In this document: positions 55,045-64,000 of the stretch, piece after piece | Layout of the letters: each line of letters begins with the position of its first letter | Numbering within the stretch: the stretch's first letter is position 1 | DNA from: Paenibacillus sp. 37 | Lineage (GTDB): Bacteria; Bacillota; Bacilli; Paenibacillales; Paenibacillaceae | NCBI RefSeq assembly: GCF_008386395.1 | Contig: NZ_CP043761.1 | Coordinates: 2,480,001-2,544,000 of the forward strand | DNA: 64,000 nucleotides | Reading direction: 5' to 3' | Notes under the pieces: generated by a model | Told to the model about the DNA's origin: nothing | Seen by the model: only the letters and a program-made list of their open reading frames with translations | The model's database searches: none | Translations under genes and position numbers: made by a program

Positions 55045-56142
55045 ATGAGTATGGATTTTATTGAAGCAATGAATGAATTGGAACGGGAAAAAGGGATCAG
55101 CAAGGATGTGCTGTTTGAAGCGATCGAGGCTGCACTAATTTCCAGCTACAAGCGGAATTTCAACACGGCCCAGAATGTGCGTGTTGACATGAACCGTAAT
55201 ACGGGAGTTATTCGGGTGTATGCCCGTAAATTGATCGTGGAAGAAGTCCTGGATTCACGTACCGAAATTTCATTGCCTGCTGCACGAGAAATCAACCCAC
55301 ACTTCCAGCTGGAAGATATTGCGGAGATTGAAGTAACGCCGCGTGATTTCGGACGTATCGCGGCACAAACTGCCAAACAGGTAGTGACCCAGCGGATTCG
55401 TGAAGCCGAACGCGGCCTGATCTACAACGCTTTCGTAGATAAGGAAGAAGATATCGTTACGGGAGTGGTGCAGCGTCAGGATTTGCGCAATATCTACATC
55501 GATCTGGGCAAAATCGAAGCGGCTTTACCGCTGACCGAATTGATGCCGAACGAGAAGTTTGTTCATGGTGACCGTATTAAGGCGTATATCACCAAGGTCG
55601 AGAATACGACAAAAGGGCCGCAAATCATTTTGTCCCGTACCCATCCGGGCCTCTTGAAACGTCTCTTTGAACTGGAAGTGCCTGAGATCTTTGACGGTGT
55701 AGTTGAAATTCGCTCCGTCGCTCGCGAAGCAGGGTTCCGCTCCAAGATTGCCGTTCATTCCCGCAACGAGGAAGTTGATCCAGTTGGATCTTGTGTAGGT
55801 CCTAAGGGAATGCGCGTGCAGACCATTGTGGGTGAGCTGCGCGGTGAAAAAATCGACATCGTTCGTTTTTCCGATCAGGTAGACGAATATGTTGCTAATG
55901 CACTGAGTCCTTCCAAAGTATTGGAAGTTCATGTATTTGAGGAAGAAAAGATGGCTCGGGTTATCGTTCCGGACTATCAACTGTCGCTCGCAATTGGTAT
56001 CAAAGGCCAAAATGCCAGATTAGCAGCCAAATTAACCGGTTGGAAAATCGACATTAAGAGCGAGAGCCAGGCGGAACAGGAATTCGGCAGAGAAAAAGAT
56101 TCTTCTTCTGAAATGCATCAGGATTCCGTCTCCGTCGACTAA
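55045..56142 (+). CDS. nusA: Transcription termination/antitermination factor NusA
   Basis: NusA binds RNA polymerase and nascent RNA to tune pausing and termination. ATG 55045 follows AAAGGGGGA; the product has 365 residues. An N-terminal RNAP-binding domain (EAMNELEREKGISKDVLFEA) is followed by S1 (about 135-200), KH1 and KH2 (VGPKGMRVQTIVGELRGEKIDIV and AIGIKGQNARLAAKLTGWKIDI). The C-terminal tail is short and acidic, without the two acidic repeats of E. coli NusA. Confidence 0.97.
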   Translation: MSMDFIEAMNELEREKGISKDVLFEAIEAALISSYKRNFNTAQNVRVDMNRNTGVIRVYARKLIVEEVLDSRTEISLPAAREINPHFQLEDIAEIEVTPRDFGRIAAQTAKQVVTQRIREAERGLIYNAFVDKEEDIVTGVVQRQDLRNIYIDLGKIEAALPLTELMPNEKFVHGDRIKAYITKVENTTKGPQIILSRTHPGLLKRLFELEVPEIFDGVVEIRSVAREAGFRSKIAVHSRNEEVDPVGSCVGPKGMRVQTIVGELRGEKIDIVRFSDQVDEYVANALSPSKVLEVHVFEEEKMARVIVPDYQLSLAIGIKGQNARLAAKLTGWKIDIKSESQAEQEFGREKDSSSEMHQDSVSVD

Positions 56143-56167
56143 AGTAAAGTACGGGGGGCGCTGACGT

Positions 56168-56473
56168 ATGAAACCAAAAAAAGTGCCGCTGCGCAAATGT
56201 GTGGCATGCCAAGAAATGATGCCCAAAAAGCAGCTGATTCGCATTGTTAAAACGCCAGAGGATGAAGTGCTGATCGATTTGACTGGCAAAAAATCCGGAC
56301 GTGGTGCCTATTTATGCGGCAAAGAGTCCTGTTTTAAGCTCGCACTCAAAAACCGGGCTTTGGATCGGGCGTTAAAAGGCAAAGTCTCACCTGAAATTTA
56401 CGAGCAATTAGCAGCTGACTTCATTGCGGTTGAGGATGAATTCAAAGCAGCACAGGAGCGTGAACATGACTAA
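56168..56473 (+). CDS. ylxR: YlxR / RnpM family RNA-binding protein
   Basis: The product has 101 residues. KVPLRKCVACQEMMPKKQLIRIV and GRGAYLCGKESCFKLALK are the family motifs. YlxR (RnpM) has recently been reported to bind RNase P RNA and modulate its activity. The gene sits in its usual place between nusA and ylxQ. The stop lies inside the next gene. Confidence 0.93.
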   Translation: MKPKKVPLRKCVACQEMMPKKQLIRIVKTPEDEVLIDLTGKKSGRGAYLCGKESCFKLALKNRALDRALKGKVSPEIYEQLAADFIAVEDEFKAAQEREHD

Positions 56474-56795
56474 TATTAAAACGCTGTCTTATTTGGGACT
56501 CTCTATGCGTGCAGGTAAACTTGTAACAGGTGAAGAAATTGTACTTAAAGCGATCCGTTCTTCCGAAGCTAAAATGGTTATTGTTGCGGGTGACGCCTCA
56601 GCCAATACACAAAAGAAATTTCGCGATAAATGCGGAACTTATAAGGTTCCTCTGTTGATCGGATTTGACCGGGATAGCCTGGGATCAAGTATCGGTAAAG
56701 ACACGCGTGTTGTTCTTGCAGTAACGGATCGAGGGTTTGCAAAAATGATCTCCAAGCAAGTCGGTATAATGTCGGAGGTGGAGTATATTGAGTAA
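56466..56795 (+). CDS. ylxQ: YlxQ, L7Ae-family RNA-binding protein
   Basis: The product has 109 residues of the L7Ae/L30e fold, starting [22 protein letters not shown] 56466 is behind AGGAGCG; an in-frame upstream ATG at 56424 lies within ylxR. It probably binds kink-turn RNA and associates with ribosomes. It overlaps ylxR by 8 bases and infB by 8 bases. Confidence 0.92.
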   Translation: MTNIKTLSYLGLSMRAGKLVTGEEIVLKAIRSSEAKMVIVAGDASANTQKKFRDKCGTYKVPLLIGFDRDSLGSSIGKDTRVVLAVTDRGFAKMISKQVGIMSEVEYIE

Positions 56796-59370
56796 ACAGG
56801 AAAACAAGGATAAATTGCGAGTTTATGAATATGCGAAGTCCCTTAATATGAGTAGTAAAGAAATTATAACCATTCTTAAAAAGCTGGAAATTCCCGTAAA
56901 CAATCATATGAGTGTCATGGAGAATGGTTCAGTCGGTAAGGTGGAACAATTTTTTAAAGATATAAAATCCACTGCTGCTTCGAAACAAGGCAACGATGCA
57001 AAACCAGTTGCTACTTCGGCAGTGCGCAGTGACAAACTAGTGGACAGCAACCAGCCGGCCGGCGGAGTGAACACGCCGAAGAGTAGTAACCCATCCGGTA
57101 GTCCCGTACAAACAAAAATACAACAGGAAAAGCAGGTAGGTATGAACAATAGACCAAATTCCAACAATAACAATGGCACCCAAAGACCCAGCGGCCAAGA
57201 CAGCCGCAACAGAACGAACTCTTCCCAAGGCTCAAGCCAAGGAGGACAATCAACTAACCGTCCAAGACCAGCTCAAGGTGGACAAAGCAGTACTGCATCC
57301 CGTCCGCAAGGAACGGGTCAACGTCCGAATAACAGCGGTGGCGGTCAAGTAAGAACTTCAGGCCCTAACAGCGGTGGTAATACAGGTACTGCTGGCAACC
57401 GTAGCGGTGGCCAAGGTCAGAGCCAAGGACAAGGCCAACGTAGAAGCGGCCCAGGTGGTACTACTGGCAACAACAATAGTGGTAACCGTTCGAACAGCGG
57501 TGGCGGTGGACGTCGTTATGATGACAACCGTGGAGGCAACTTCCGTGGTAACCGTGGTGGCAAGAATAACCGCAACAGAAATCAACAACAGTACCAACAA
57601 CGTGAGAAAATTGATAACACACCTAAGAAAATCATCGTTCGTGGTGATATGACCGTTGGTGAAACAGCGAAGTTGCTCCATAAGGATGCTTCCGAAGTTA
57701 TCAAAAAGCTCATCGCTATGGGCGTTATGGCAACAATCAACCAAGAGCTTGATATCGAAACGATCCTTCTGCTTTCAGGTGAATTCGGTGTTGAGGTTGA
57801 AGTGAAGATTGTGCTTGAAGATGACCGTTTCGAAACACTGGAAGAGAATGATGATGCTGCTGACTTGCAGGCTCGTCCACCAGTAGTTACGATCATGGGT
57901 CACGTTGACCATGGTAAAACTACTTTGCTGGATGCTATTCGTTCCACGAATGTATCCGATGGCGAAGCAGGCGGAATCACGCAACATATCGGTGCATATC
58001 AAGTTGAAATTAACAACAAAAAGATCACGTTCCTGGATACTCCGGGTCACGAAGCGTTTACAGCAATGCGTGCACGTGGCGCACAAGTTACGGATATGAC
58101 GATTATTGTCGTAGCTGCGGATGACGGTGTTATGCCACAGACCATTGAGGCGATTAACCATGCCAAAGCTGCCGGGCTACCAATCATCGTGGCTGTCAAC
58201 AAAATTGACAAGCCGGGCGCTGATCCAGACAAAGTGAAACAAGAATTAACCAGCTATGAACTCGTTCCTGAAGAGTGGGGCGGAGATACCATCTTTGTTA
58301 ACGTGTCAGCGAAACAAAGAATGGGTCTGGAAGGTCTGCTTGAAATGATTCTGCTGGTTGCAGAAGTGAACGAATACAAAGCGAACCCGGACAAACGTGC
58401 CCGTGGTACAGTGATTGAAGCCGAACTGGATAAAGGACGTGGCCCAGTTGCACGTATTCTCGTACAGCACGGTACATTGAAAGTCGGCGATGCTTTCGTT
58501 GCAGGTAACTGCTTCGGTCGTGTTCGTGCGATGGTCAATGACAAAGGTCGCAAATTGAAAGAAGCTGGACCTTCAACACCTGTAGAAATCACAGGTCTGA
58601 CTGAAGTTCCAGGTGCGGGAGATCCATTCATGGTGTTTGAAGATGAGCGCAAAGCGCGTTCCATCGCTGACAAACGTTCGATCACGCAACGTGAATCCGA
58701 TCTGGGTACGCATACTCGTGTGACATTGGATGATCTGTTCCAGCACATCAAAGATGGCGAGATCAAAGATCTGAACGTAATCATCAAAGGTGATGTACAA
58801 GGTTCGGTTGAAGCATTGAAAGGTTCCCTTGCGAAGATCGAAGTTGAAGGTGTACGCGTGAAAATTATTCATAGCGGCGCTGGTGCAATCACAGAATCCG
58901 ACATCATTTTAGCTGCAGCATCCAATGCTATCGTGATCGGTTTCAACGTTCGTCCTGATAACCAGGCGAAATCAACTGCAGATCAAGAGCAAGTAGACAT
59001 TCGTCTGCATCGCGTGATCTACAGTGTTATCGAAGAAATTGAACAAGCGATGAAAGGTATGCTTGATCCGATCTACAAAGAAAAAGTTATCGGTCATGCT
59101 GAAGTTCGTAGCACGTTCTCCATCAGTAAAGTGGGTACCATCGCTGGTTGTATGGTTACCTCGGGTAAAATTACGCGTTCTGCGGAAGCACGCCTGATTC
59201 GTGATGGCATCGTCCTTTACGAAGGTAAGCTGGATTCCCTGAAACGTTATAAAGATGATGCCAAAGAAGTAGCACAAGGTTACGAGTGCGGTATCACACT
59301 TGATAAATATAATGATCTCAAAGAAGGCGACGTTATCGAAGCTTTCATTATGGAGACAGTACAACGATAA
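56788..59370 (+). CDS. infB: Translation initiation factor IF-2
   Basis: IF-2 places fMet-tRNA on the 30S subunit and promotes subunit joining. It has 860 residues. TTG 56788 lies behind GGAGGTGG. The N-terminal IF2_N domain is [20 protein letters not shown]. Residues about 85-275 are a low-complexity Asn/Gly/Ser/Gln/Arg tract with RG-rich stretches. The second IF2_N is near 290. The G domain begins near 369 with [14 protein letters not shown], then [12 protein letters not shown] and VNKIDK. C-terminal beta-barrels end with [10 protein letters not shown]. It is about 145 residues longer than the 716-residue B. subtilis protein, entirely in the tract. Confidence 0.97.
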   Translation: MSKQENKDKLRVYEYAKSLNMSSKEIITILKKLEIPVNNHMSVMENGSVGKVEQFFKDIKSTAASKQGNDAKPVATSAVRSDKLVDSNQPAGGVNTPKSSNPSGSPVQTKIQQEKQVGMNNRPNSNNNNGTQRPSGQDSRNRTNSSQGSSQGGQSTNRPRPAQGGQSSTASRPQGTGQRPNNSGGGQVRTSGPNSGGNTGTAGNRSGGQGQSQGQGQRRSGPGGTTGNNNSGNRSNSGGGGRRYDDNRGGNFRGNRGGKNNRNRNQQQYQQREKIDNTPKKIIVRGDMTVGETAKLLHKDASEVIKKLIAMGVMATINQELDIETILLLSGEFGVEVEVKIVLEDDRFETLEENDDAADLQARPPVVTIMGHVDHGKTTLLDAIRSTNVSDGEAGGITQHIGAYQVEINNKKITFLDTPGHEAFTAMRARGAQVTDMTIIVVAADDGVMPQTIEAINHAKAAGLPIIVAVNKIDKPGADPDKVKQELTSYELVPEEWGGDTIFVNVSAKQRMGLEGLLEMILLVAEVNEYKANPDKRARGTVIEAELDKGRGPVARILVQHGTLKVGDAFVAGNCFGRVRAMVNDKGRKLKEAGPSTPVEITGLTEVPGAGDPFMVFEDERKARSIADKRSITQRESDLGTHTRVTLDDLFQHIKDGEIKDLNVIIKGDVQGSVEALKGSLAKIEVEGVRVKIIHSGAGAITESDIILAAASNAIVIGFNVRPDNQAKSTADQEQVDIRLHRVIYSVIEEIEQAMKGMLDPIYKEKVIGHAEVRSTFSISKVGTIAGCMVTSGKITRSAEARLIRDGIVLYEGKLDSLKRYKDDAKEVAQGYECGITLDKYNDLKEGDVIEAFIMETVQR

Positions 59371-59395
59371 GCAAGGAAGCATGAGGTGAACAACG

Positions 59396-59755
59396 ATGGC
59401 TAAGATTCGTACAGGTAGAGTGGGCGAGCAGATCAAGAAAGAAATAAGTCTGCTCATCCAGTCTGAACTGAAAGATCCACGTATCGGCTTTATTACGGTA
59501 ACGGGAGTCGAAGTGACAGGAGACTTGTCGCAAGCCAAAGTTTATCTGAGTGTCTTCGGTGAGCAGGAACAAAAAGATAACACGCTCAAAGCTCTGGCAA
59601 AAGCAAATGGATTTTTGCGTTCCGAGCTGGGCAAACGTATCCGGTTCCGGCATGTTCCCGAGTTGATATTTAAGATTGACGAATCCATCGCTTATGGCAG
59701 CCGAATTGAGAAGCTGCTTGGCGATATTGGTTCCGACAAGAACGAATCCCAGTAA
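59396..59755 (+). CDS. rbfA: Ribosome-binding factor A
   Basis: RbfA is a 30S maturation factor of 119 residues. [45 protein letters not shown] spans its KH fold. ATG start behind GAGGTGAAC. It lies between infB and nrnA, as in Bacillus. Confidence 0.96.
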   Translation: MAKIRTGRVGEQIKKEISLLIQSELKDPRIGFITVTGVEVTGDLSQAKVYLSVFGEQEQKDNTLKALAKANGFLRSELGKRIRFRHVPELIFKIDESIAYGSRIEKLLGDIGSDKNESQ

Positions 59756-59774
59756 CAGAATAGAGGAGACGGCA

Positions 59775-60752
59775 ATGCACACTTATGAACAGGCGCTCCA
59801 GGCCGGAAAGCAATTTCTGCTGGAGCATGATGATTACCTGGTCGTGTCGCATGTACAGCCGGACGGTGACGCAGTCAGCTCGACGGTAACGGTGGGCTGG
59901 CTGCTGTCATGTCTGGGTAAGACATTCACGATGATTAATGAAGGTGAAATCCCGCATCGCATGCAATTTTTGTGGGAAGCAGGCAACATTGTGAACATGA
60001 CCGAACAACCACCGCAGCGAAAATATAAAGCTGTTATCTGTGTGGATTGTGCAGACTTTGCCAGAGTAGGTTTGACACGTCATTATTTCGAAGACGATGC
60101 TGTTATCTTGAATATTGATCATCACCCTACAAATGACGGTTATGGTACAGTTAACATCATTAAGTCAGATGCTGCTGCAACGGCTGAAATCTTGTTCGAT
60201 TTTCTTAACCTGTTCCAAGTAACATGGGATAAAGATGTTGCGACGGCAGTTTATACAGGATTGCTTACGGATACAGGTGGATTCCGCTATGCCAACACCA
60301 GCCCAAATGTAATGACAACGGCCTCCAGACTGCTTGAACATGGCGTGGATGGTCCCTATCTCGCCCAGACCTTGTTGGAGCAGGTGACTCTTCCGCAAGT
60401 TCGGATTTTGAATCAGGCACTATCAAGCCTGCAGATGACAGATGATGGAAAGATAGCCTGGGTTGTTATTACACCAGATGATATGGTGGCTTGTGGAGCA
60501 GCTAATGAAGATCTTGAAGGGGTAGTGAACTATCCGCGCAACATTCAGGGCGTGGAAGTTGGTATCTTTTTCAAAGTCATCAACGAGAATGCAGTCAAGG
60601 TTTCTTTGCGTTCAGCTGGTAAGATTGATGTTGCTGCACTAGCACAGACCTTTGGCGGAGGCGGGCATGTGCTCGCAGCCGGATGTCGTCTGGAAGGCAG
60701 ACTTGATGATATTATCCCAAAAGTACTGAAGCAGGTGAATTCGCAATGGTAA
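59775..60752 (+). CDS. nrnA: DHH-family bifunctional oligoribonuclease/pAp phosphatase NrnA
   Basis: NrnA degrades 2-5-nt RNA and pAp. ATG 59775 behind GAGGAGACGG gives 325 residues; the in-frame ATG at 59676 lies inside rbfA. DHH motifs are VSHVQPDGDAVSS, VCVDCADFARVG and NIDHHPTNDGYG. DHHA1 at the C-terminus has FGGGGHVLAAGCRL. The last 7 bases overlap truB. Confidence 0.95.
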   Translation: MHTYEQALQAGKQFLLEHDDYLVVSHVQPDGDAVSSTVTVGWLLSCLGKTFTMINEGEIPHRMQFLWEAGNIVNMTEQPPQRKYKAVICVDCADFARVGLTRHYFEDDAVILNIDHHPTNDGYGTVNIIKSDAAATAEILFDFLNLFQVTWDKDVATAVYTGLLTDTGGFRYANTSPNVMTTASRLLEHGVDGPYLAQTLLEQVTLPQVRILNQALSSLQMTDDGKIAWVVITPDDMVACGAANEDLEGVVNYPRNIQGVEVGIFFKVINENAVKVSLRSAGKIDVAALAQTFGGGGHVLAAGCRLEGRLDDIIPKVLKQVNSQW

Positions 60753-61669
60753 AGCCATTTGAAGGTGTACTTCCGGTATATAAACCGGCGGGATTTACTT
60801 CTCATGATGTTGTAGCCAAAATGCGTCGCATTCTCAAAATGAAGCGCATTGGGCATACGGGCACACTTGACCCACAAGTTACAGGTGTTCTGCCGCTCTG
60901 TCTTGGACGGGCGACACGTGTGGTGGAGTACATGCAGGAGCTTCCGAAAGAATATCTGGCTACGCTGAGATTGGGACTGTCTACTGACACAGAGGATATG
61001 ACAGGGGAAGTCATTGAGCGGGCTGAAACGACTGTGGAAGTAACACAGGAACAGGTTCAACAGGTGCTTGAGCAGTTTCTGGGCACGATCTCACAGGTAC
61101 CACCTATGTATTCTGCGGTAAAGGTAGACGGCAAACGTCTTTATGAGCTTGCTCGTGAAGGCAAGACGGTAGAGCGTAAGAGCCGCGAGGTCACAATCTA
61201 TGAGCTCGAACTTACTGGAATTGAGACTCAGGGTGAGACCACCGATATATCCTTCCGGGCCTTATGTTCAAAAGGTACTTATATTCGGACATTGTGTGTA
61301 GACATTGGGCGGCAACTCGGATATCCATCCACCATGGTTCAACTGGAGCGTACGATATCTGCAGGTATCTCTGCAGATCGTTGTCTTCGTATTGAAGAAG
61401 TGGAACAACTTATGGCTGACGGGACATTGGCGGAGGCGCTGATTCCTGTTGACGAGGCTATTGCTTCAATTCCGGCTCACAAGGTTGGAGAAGAACAGGC
61501 CAAAGGAGCACTGCAAGGTCAGAAACTGTCTGCACGTCTTCTGGAACCGCCTGTGGAGCAACCAGGTTTGCTGCGGTTGTATGCTCAGGATGGTACGTTT
61601 CTGGGGATATTTGAACGGGATGAACTAAAACCAACGGTAAGGGCAGTTAAAGTCTTTTTGCCGGAATAA
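60746..61669 (+). CDS. truB: tRNA pseudouridine-55 synthase
   Basis: TruB makes pseudouridine 55 in the T-loop and folds tRNA; TrmFO modifies the neighbouring U54. It has 307 residues. The catalytic Asp is D42 in GHTGTLDPQVTGVLPLCLG. Further motifs are YLATLRLGLSTDTEDMTG and CSKGTYIRTLCVDIG. The C-terminal segment is a PUA-like domain. Confidence 0.96.
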   Translation: MVKPFEGVLPVYKPAGFTSHDVVAKMRRILKMKRIGHTGTLDPQVTGVLPLCLGRATRVVEYMQELPKEYLATLRLGLSTDTEDMTGEVIERAETTVEVTQEQVQQVLEQFLGTISQVPPMYSAVKVDGKRLYELAREGKTVERKSREVTIYELELTGIETQGETTDISFRALCSKGTYIRTLCVDIGRQLGYPSTMVQLERTISAGISADRCLRIEEVEQLMADGTLAEALIPVDEAIASIPAHKVGEEQAKGALQGQKLSARLLEPPVEQPGLLRLYAQDGTFLGIFERDELKPTVRAVKVFLPE

Positions 61670-61739
61670 AGAGGTTTCGGGCTTGGAGTTGTGGTAATGC
61701 TCAAGCTTGGCCTATCTAGTGAAATGCAGGTGAATGATT

Positions 61740-62678
61740 GTGAAAACCGTAATGCTAACCTATCCGCAGACGTTACATTCGACTGAGCTGAGCACACTGC
61801 CCCAAGTGCTTGCGATTGGTCAATTCGACGGACTGCATCTCGGACATGCAAGTGTCATTTTATCAGCTGTCCGCATTGCGCGGGAAACGGGCATGCAGGC
61901 AGCGGTCATGACCTTTCATCCACATCCGAAGGAAGTTATGCGCAAAGGGGATTACGAGGGTTATTTAACTCCCTTGAGAGATAAAGAAGACATCTTGGCA
62001 GGAATGGGCGTTGATGTACTCTATGTGGTGGAGTTCAATGAAGATTTCTCACGGTTGACGCCGCAACAATTCGTACACGACTTGTTGATTCCACTTCAAA
62101 CACGAACAGCGGTGGTGGGTTTTGACTTCCGTTTTGGTCACAAGGGTGCAGGGGATGAACAACTTCTTCGTACTTTGGGAGAAGGAGAGATGACGGTGGA
62201 AACCGTTCCTCCTTTCTTGTTAAATGGTGAAAAAGTGAGCAGTTCTCTCATTCGTGGCCTATTGAAGCGTGGGGAGATGGATGAGGCCAGTCAGTGGCTT
62301 GGCCGACCTTACAGCATCAGAGGAACTGTCATTCACGGGGAGAAGCGTGGACGAACGATTGGATTTCCTACAGCCAACCTTGAACTCACGGATCATTACG
62401 TTACCCCGTCGAAGGGTGTTTACGCTGTTCGTGTGCAGTATGGCGAACAGGAACTGCCTGGCGTAATGAATCTCGGTGTGAAACCTACGTTTCACGAAAG
62501 CGGGATGAAACCTACGTTTGAAGTGCACCTGCTTGATTTTGATGGACACTTGTATGACCAGGAACTAAAGGTTGAGCTCGTTCACTATATTCGTGCAGAA
62601 CGAAAGTTTGACTCCATTGATGCATTGATTAGCCAGATTCGTGAAGATGCATTAACTGCCGGCCGCCTGTTATCTTAA
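61740..62678 (+). CDS. ribF: Bifunctional riboflavin kinase/FAD synthetase
   Basis: RibF makes FMN and FAD. GTG 61740 lies 7 bases after AGGTG and gives 312 residues starting MKTVMLTYPQ, like B. subtilis RibC. The in-frame ATG at 61734 touches the site. The FAD synthetase domain has GQFDGLHLGHASVI and VVGFDFRFGHKGAG. The kinase domain begins near 185 with GRPYSIRGTVIHGEKRGRTIGFPTANLEL. Confidence 0.96.
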   Translation: MKTVMLTYPQTLHSTELSTLPQVLAIGQFDGLHLGHASVILSAVRIARETGMQAAVMTFHPHPKEVMRKGDYEGYLTPLRDKEDILAGMGVDVLYVVEFNEDFSRLTPQQFVHDLLIPLQTRTAVVGFDFRFGHKGAGDEQLLRTLGEGEMTVETVPPFLLNGEKVSSSLIRGLLKRGEMDEASQWLGRPYSIRGTVIHGEKRGRTIGFPTANLELTDHYVTPSKGVYAVRVQYGEQELPGVMNLGVKPTFHESGMKPTFEVHLLDFDGHLYDQELKVELVHYIRAERKFDSIDALISQIREDALTAGRLLS

Positions 62679-62705
62679 AGGCTCAGGATTAAATGCATGT
62701 TTACA

Positions 62706-62735
62706 TTTACTTTAACTAGGCAATTATGATATACT
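62706..62735 (+). promoter_or_regulatory. SigA-type promoter of rpsO
   Basis: TTTACT (62706-62711), an 18-base spacer and TATACT (62730-62735), with TG four bases before the -10 box. It gives a leader of about 95 bases. Confidence 0.6.
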
Positions 62736-62742
62736 GTACTAC

Positions 62743-62803
62743 GTTGTCGATTGAGACAACATTAACCTTGGCTTGGTTGCTTGCTCTCACCGGCGGTGAC
62801 GAG
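62743..62803 (+). promoter_or_regulatory. rpsO leader with two hairpins, possible S15 autoregulation
   Basis: GTTGTC pairs with GACAAC (62743-62760) next to the expected transcription start. CTC plus TCACC pair with GGTGA and GAG (62784-62803) about 20 bases before AAGGAGGTG. S15 represses its own mRNA through leader structures in several bacteria, but the folds differ between groups, so the match here is inference. Confidence 0.4.
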
Positions 62804-62837
62804 GCTAATGGCGATTATATTGAAGGAGGTGAACAGG

Positions 62838-63107
62838 ATGGCATTGACTCAAGAACGTAAACAACAACTGATCGACGAGCACAAAACTCACGAGTCCGAT
62901 ACAGGATCTCCAGAGGTGCAAGTTGCTATCCTTACGGAAAACATCACAAGTTTGACAAACCACTTGCGTACGCATAAGAAAGACCACCACTCACGTCGTG
63001 GACTTTTGAAAATGGTAGGTCAACGTCGTAAGCTTTTGGCTTATGTGAAAAACAAAGATGTTAAACGTTACAGCGCACTGATCGAAAAACTCGGATTGCG
63101 TCGTTAA
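62838..63107 (+). CDS. rpsO: 30S ribosomal protein S15
   Basis: S15 is a primary 16S rRNA binder of 89 residues. ATG 62838 is behind AAGGAGGTGAACAGG; the longer frame from 62781 runs through the leader. [50 protein letters not shown] is typical. The rpsO-pnp pair is conserved. Confidence 0.98.
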   Translation: MALTQERKQQLIDEHKTHESDTGSPEVQVAILTENITSLTNHLRTHKKDHHSRRGLLKMVGQRRKLLAYVKNKDVKRYSALIEKLGLRR

Positions 63108-63129
63108 TTATCGTACATGTTTTCAAAAT

Positions 63130-63197
63130 CAACCTGGCTGTTATCCGTCATTCTTTTGTCTAAAAGGACAAGCGGAACTTACAGCCGGGTTGTTTTG
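63130..63197 (+). terminator. Large terminator-like hairpin after rpsO
   Basis: CAACCTGGCTGT (63130-63141) pairs with ACAGCCGGGTTG (63181-63192) over 12 positions with one G-U pair. TCCG/CGGA and TTGTC/GACAA extend it inwards. TTTTG follows, a short T-run, so termination may be partial. In some bacteria a hairpin between rpsO and pnp is the RNase III site for pnp control. Confidence 0.7.
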
Positions 63198-63231
63198 TAG
63201 ATGAACATGTTGCCATATATTTGTAGATGGG

Positions 63232-63250
63232 GCTCCGTGAGGAGCTTTTG
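63232..63250 (+). terminator. Second short hairpin before pnp
   Basis: GCTCC (63232-63236) pairs with GGAGC (63241-63245) around GTGA, followed by TTTTG. It could be a weak terminator or a processing signal in the pnp leader. The rest of the gap before pnp shows no clear promoter. Confidence 0.5.
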
Positions 63251-63366
63251 TTGTGCAGGTTAGCATGTTGAAAGTTCCATACATAGCTAATGAATGCAGG
63301 ACAAGCAGGAAATACTGTGAATATGCAGAATCCATTGAATTAGGAACGATTAAAAGGAGGGGTTTC

Positions 63367-64000
63367 ATGGAACAGCGTGTTGAAATGCAGCTTGGTGGAA
63401 GAAAGCTTACGCTTGAGACCGGGCGTTTGGCCAAGCAGGCTAATGCTGCCGTTAAGGTAACATACGGGGATACCGTGGTATTGTGTACCGTGACAGCATC
63501 AAGTGAGCCGAAAGATCTGGACTTTTTCCCATTAACGGTGAACTATGAAGAAAGATTGTACGCCGTAGGTAAAATCCCGGGAGGATTTATTAAACGTGAA
63601 GGCAGACCGAGTGAGAAAGCGATTCTTTCAAGCCGTCTGACAGACCGTCCAATTCGTCCTTTGTTCCCGGAAGGCTTCCGGAATGATGTACAAGTTCTGA
63701 ATATCGTTATGAGTGTAGATCAGGATTGCGAACCGCAAATCGCTGCAATGATTGGTACATCAGCAGCATTGAGCATTTCGGATGTTCCATTCAGCGGACC
63801 GATTGGTGGCGTGAAAGTGGGACGTATTGATGGCGAGTTCATCATTAACCCAACGATTGCACAGCTTGAAGTCAGTGATATTGAACTGGTCGTTGCAGGA
63901 ACCAAAAATGCCATCATGATGGTTGAGGCCGAAGCTAACGAAGTGCCGGAAGAAGTGATGCTCGAAGCAATCATGTTTGGACATGATGAGATCCAAAATA
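63367..64000 (+). CDS. pnp: Polynucleotide phosphorylase (5' part)
   Basis: PNPase degrades RNA 3'-5' by phosphorolysis and is part of the Gram-positive degradosome. ATG 63367 is behind AAAAGGAGGGG. The first RNase PH domain shows [44 protein letters not shown] and [21 protein letters not shown]. About 211 residues of a roughly 700-residue protein are present before the window ends. No stop is seen. Confidence 0.97.
   Translation, partial: MEQRVEMQLGGRKLTLETGRLAKQANAAVKVTYGDTVVLCTVTASSEPKDLDFFPLTVNYEERLYAVGKIPGGFIKREGRPSEKAILSSRLTDRPIRPLFPEGFRNDVQVLNIVMSVDQDCEPQIAAMIGTSAALSISDVPFSGPIGGVKVGRIDGEFIINPTIAQLEVSDIELVVAGTKNAIMMVEAEANEVPEEVMLEAIMFGHDEIQN

Noticed and set aside
57178-57620. Tandem DNA repeat or CRISPR-like array in infB
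   Set aside because: The repetitive look comes from Asn/Gly/Arg codons in an intact reading frame; there are no regular repeats and spacers.

Overview
The window comes from a motile, spore-former-type member of the Bacillota. Protein sequences, operon order and many TTG/GTG starts behind strong Shine-Dalgarno sequences all look like Paenibacillus or a close relative. The genus is my inference from remembered family sequences, not a search. Every supported gene is on the + strand. I see no insertion sequence, prophage, CRISPR array, tRNA or rRNA. The window opens inside sucD and closes inside pnp.

Region 1 (1-7814) is housekeeping: the 3' end of sucD, dprA, topA, trmFO, hslV and hslU. Compared with the Bacillus subtilis order trmFO-xerC(codV)-hslV-hslU-codY-flgB, both xerC and codY are absent here. 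About 980 AT-rich bases with a strong intrinsic terminator lie between hslU and flgB.

Region 2 (8796-40486) is one roughly 32-kb fla/che gene train. It encodes the rod (flgB, flgC, fliE), MS ring and switch (fliF, fliG, fliM, fliY), export ATPase and gate (fliH, fliI, fliJ, fliO, fliP, fliQ, fliR, flhB, flhA), and hook assembly (fliK, flgD, flgE). It also carries placement GTPase/ATPase genes (flhF, flhG), chemotaxis genes (cheY, cheB, cheA, cheW, cheC, cheD) and the motility sigma factor sigD. Many genes overlap by ATGA-type junctions, which suggests translational coupling. A poorly characterised tail follows sigD: a DUF342/FapA-like protein, a small hydrophilic protein, a SwrB-like membrane coiled-coil protein, and a membrane-anchored protein with a LysM/MltG-N-like domain. 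A small two-helix membrane protein sits between cheD and sigD.

Region 3 (40487-49540) carries translation, nucleotide and envelope genes: rpsB, tsf (short EF-Ts), pyrH, frr, uppS, cdsA, dxr, rseP and proS. The ProRS is the compact archaeal/eukaryote-type enzyme and occupies the locus where B. subtilis has the bacterial type. Region 4 (49541-64000) contains polC, then the rimP-nusA-ylxR-ylxQ-infB-rbfA-nrnA-truB-ribF cluster, rpsO and the start of pnp.

The most interesting non-coding signals are a compound inverted-repeat element between proS and polC, and mutually exclusive RNA pairings before a terminator between tsf and pyrH. Others are hairpins in the hslV-hslU and rimP-nusA gaps, a near-consensus cre site before dprA, and the unusual hslU-flgB gap. 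All structure and promoter calls were made by eye.
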